Shown: piece after piece, positions 62,769-64,000 of the stretch
Numbering within the stretch: the first letter of the stretch is position 1
Layout: every line of letters starts with the position of its first letter
NCBI GenBank assembly: GCA_001485605.1
Contig: FAON01000012.1
Span: 427,001 to 491,000, forward strand
Reading direction: 5' to 3'
DNA: 64,000 bases
Source of the DNA: Candidatus Kryptobacter tengchongensis
Lineage (GTDB): Bacteria; Bacteroidota; Ignavibacteria; Kryptoniales; Kryptoniaceae
Position numbers and translations under genes: made by a program
The notes under the pieces: generated by a model
Told to the model about the DNA's origin: nothing
Databases searched by the model: none
The model's input: only the letters and a program-made list of their open reading frames with translations

Positions 62769-63438
62769 GAAGCAATTTACTGATAAGTTGAAAAAACAAA
62801 TTTTGGAAGAGATCAAAAAGCGTGGGTTAAATGATTTATCTTTAATCCTTAATGATGCTCGCCGTAAGTATTTATCCAAAATTAAAAAGTATAAAATAAA
62901 GGATGCTGAACAATCATGGAAACCATTTAAGGGGAATTTTTTGGAAGATGTGATATTAGGTTATATAATTGAGGAGATTAAAAAGGCAGGATTAGAAGTA
63001 GAGAAGGGAAGACCACTTGAAAAAGCAAGAGATGATAAATTGGGGGAGTGCTTATCATTAGTAAAGCGAAAATTAGCTATTGACTACGGAGAATTTGGTT
63101 TACATTTACCTGACGCTGACTTAATAATATATGACCCCAAAGAGTGTAAACCCATTGCGGTAATATCTTCAAAAGCAACTTTACGTGAGAGAATTGCTCA
63201 AACTGCTTACTGGAGTATAAAACTGAAGCAAGGCAATGTGACAAGAAATATAAAAGTTTTATTTATAACTCTTGATGAAGATAAAGATTTAAAATTGAAA
63301 GAACCTGCGAAGAAAGGCAGAGCGATAGCTGAAATAGACATAGATTGCACTTATGTAATAACTGATGATAAGATTGAAGAGAGTGATAAAGTTAAAAAAA
63401 TAGATAAATTCTTTGATGACTTGAAAAAGTTTGTTTAG
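62758..63438 (+). CDS. type II restriction endonuclease, probably BsaWI/CCGG family
   Basis: 226 residues. A PD-(D/E)XK-like active site can be placed: a Glu in KGNFLEDVILGYII (about residues 59-70), PDADLIIYD (118-126) and SSKATLRERIAQTAYW with Lys139 and Arg143/145. The SSKxTLRER form is that of CCGG-type enzymes such as BsaWI (WCCGGW), so a site of that type is likely but unproven. It is translated from within the methyltransferase 3' end. Lysine-rich composition fits a thermophile. The ~80 bases after it contain no recognised feature. Confidence 0.65.
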   Translation: MKDKKQFTDKLKKQILEEIKKRGLNDLSLILNDARRKYLSKIKKYKIKDAEQSWKPFKGNFLEDVILGYIIEEIKKAGLEVEKGRPLEKARDDKLGECLSLVKRKLAIDYGEFGLHLPDADLIIYDPKECKPIAVISSKATLRERIAQTAYWSIKLKQGNVTRNIKVLFITLDEDKDLKLKEPAKKGRAIAEIDIDCTYVITDDKIEESDKVKKIDKFFDDLKKFV

Positions 63439-63517
63439 TTTTTACCCTTCCTCTTGCAAAGATTGGGATGTTGGGATTAAATTTAAACGGTTTTAAAAAT
63501 AAAATTTTAAAATTTTG

Positions 63518-64000
63518 ATGAAGCACATTTATACCATTTTATCGTTGTTAATTTCATTTTCACTTCTTGCTCAGCCGAAGTTTGAATTTCGGGGTTTATG
63601 GGTTGCAACGAGTAGACTTGATTTTCCCCTTTCAACAAGAGCAAGTGAGCAAAAACAAGAACTTGATAGAATTGTTGATGTTGCCAGAGCAGGGAAATTT
63701 AACGCGATTGTCTTTCAAGTGCTTTCAAGAGGACAAGCATATTATGAGTCAAACATAGTCCCCTGGGCTTCATATCTTACATCACCTTTGATGGTTGATC
63801 AAGATGGAACGCTTTATCCAAATCTCGGCACACCTCCAGGAACAAAAGAAGATCCTCCACAATTTTACGATCCATTGAAATATCTCATTCAAAAAGCAAA
63901 GCAATATGGAATTGAAGTTCACGCTTGGTTAAATGTCTATAACCTTTTAACCTTACCTGATACGAGTTACCGACTTGCCGTTTCACAGCCAAGGCATATC
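63518..64000 (+). CDS. GHL10-type (DUF187) glycosyl hydrolase, N-terminal part
   Basis: 161 codons are open to the window edge. Signal peptide MKHIYTILSLLISFSLLAQ, then the YngK-like start EFRGLWVATSRLDFP, IVDVARAGKFNAIVFQV, RGQAYYESNIVPWASYL and GIEVHAWLNVYNLL, where the His-Ala-Trp-Leu-Asn motif is typical. Members are secreted proteins that act on polysaccharide or peptidoglycan. The C-terminus is outside the window, so a T9SS domain cannot be checked. Confidence 0.85.
   Translation, partial: MKHIYTILSLLISFSLLAQPKFEFRGLWVATSRLDFPLSTRASEQKQELDRIVDVARAGKFNAIVFQVLSRGQAYYESNIVPWASYLTSPLMVDQDGTLYPNLGTPPGTKEDPPQFYDPLKYLIQKAKQYGIEVHAWLNVYNLLTLPDTSYRLAVSQPRHI

Overview
The window is AT-rich chromosomal DNA from a bacterium that looks like a thermophilic member of the FCB superphylum (Ignavibacteria/Kryptonia/Bacteroidota side). 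The signs are four secreted proteins ending in a type IX secretion (T9SS type A) sorting domain with the core YPNPFN, a rich outer-surface protease and glycosidase set, CysO/CysM-type cysteine synthesis, and a CCGG-type restriction system of the kind common in thermophiles. Lineage and thermophily are inferences. Promoters do not follow the Bacteroides -33/-7 pattern: they are TTGACA-like boxes exactly 17 bp from TATATT, repeated across the window.

Layout. 1-11.8 kb: the 3' end of mutS, then three large secreted proteins. These are a subtilisin-like protease with a C-terminal dockerin-like module, an 1810-residue surface protein with Ca-binding loops, dockerin, cohesin-like and T9SS modules, and a cohesin-like/OB-fold/T9SS protein. 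Together they suggest a surface complex held by cohesin-dockerin pairing. 11.9-25.5 kb: one 17-gene operon for aerobic phenol degradation. It begins with an IclR regulator and carries a multicomponent phenol hydroxylase (dmpLMNOP, with a probable displaced dmpK), catechol 2,3-dioxygenase with its reactivating ferredoxin, and both branches of the meta-cleavage pathway down to acetyl-CoA and pyruvate. An intrinsic terminator sits inside the operon between dmpN and dmpO. 25.6-31.2 kb: nrnA, pepA, then a cysM-mec-cysO-moeZ cassette for protein-carrier-based cysteine synthesis, and tRNA-Arg(CCU). 31.2-41.5 kb: minus-strand genes, mostly exported (an M16 protease pair, an S9 peptidase, GH18, M23) plus a radical SAM protein, a beta-hydroxyacid dehydrogenase and thiI.

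41.6-48.1 kb is the accessory region. It holds a decayed methyltransferase gene, CRISPR array 1 (8 repeats), two secreted-protein genes, CRISPR array 2 (12 repeats), a small membrane protein, a one-repeat CRISPR relic and a decayed beta-propeller gene. The two arrays share a leader and promoter; no cas gene is present. Three repeats (two in array 2 and the relic) carry palindromic inserts of 22, 42 and 82 nt, all at the same point, the loop of the repeat hairpin. This is the most unusual structure in the window.

48.2-64 kb: initiator tRNA with rpsT, carB-carA, an AddB/exonuclease/AddA recombination operon in which both nuclease domains seem to carry Fe-S cysteines, a DUF123 nuclease-like gene, a type II restriction-modification pair whose methyltransferase has an N-terminal DCD-like (PUA-fold) domain, and the start of a GHL10-type glycosidase gene cut by the window edge.
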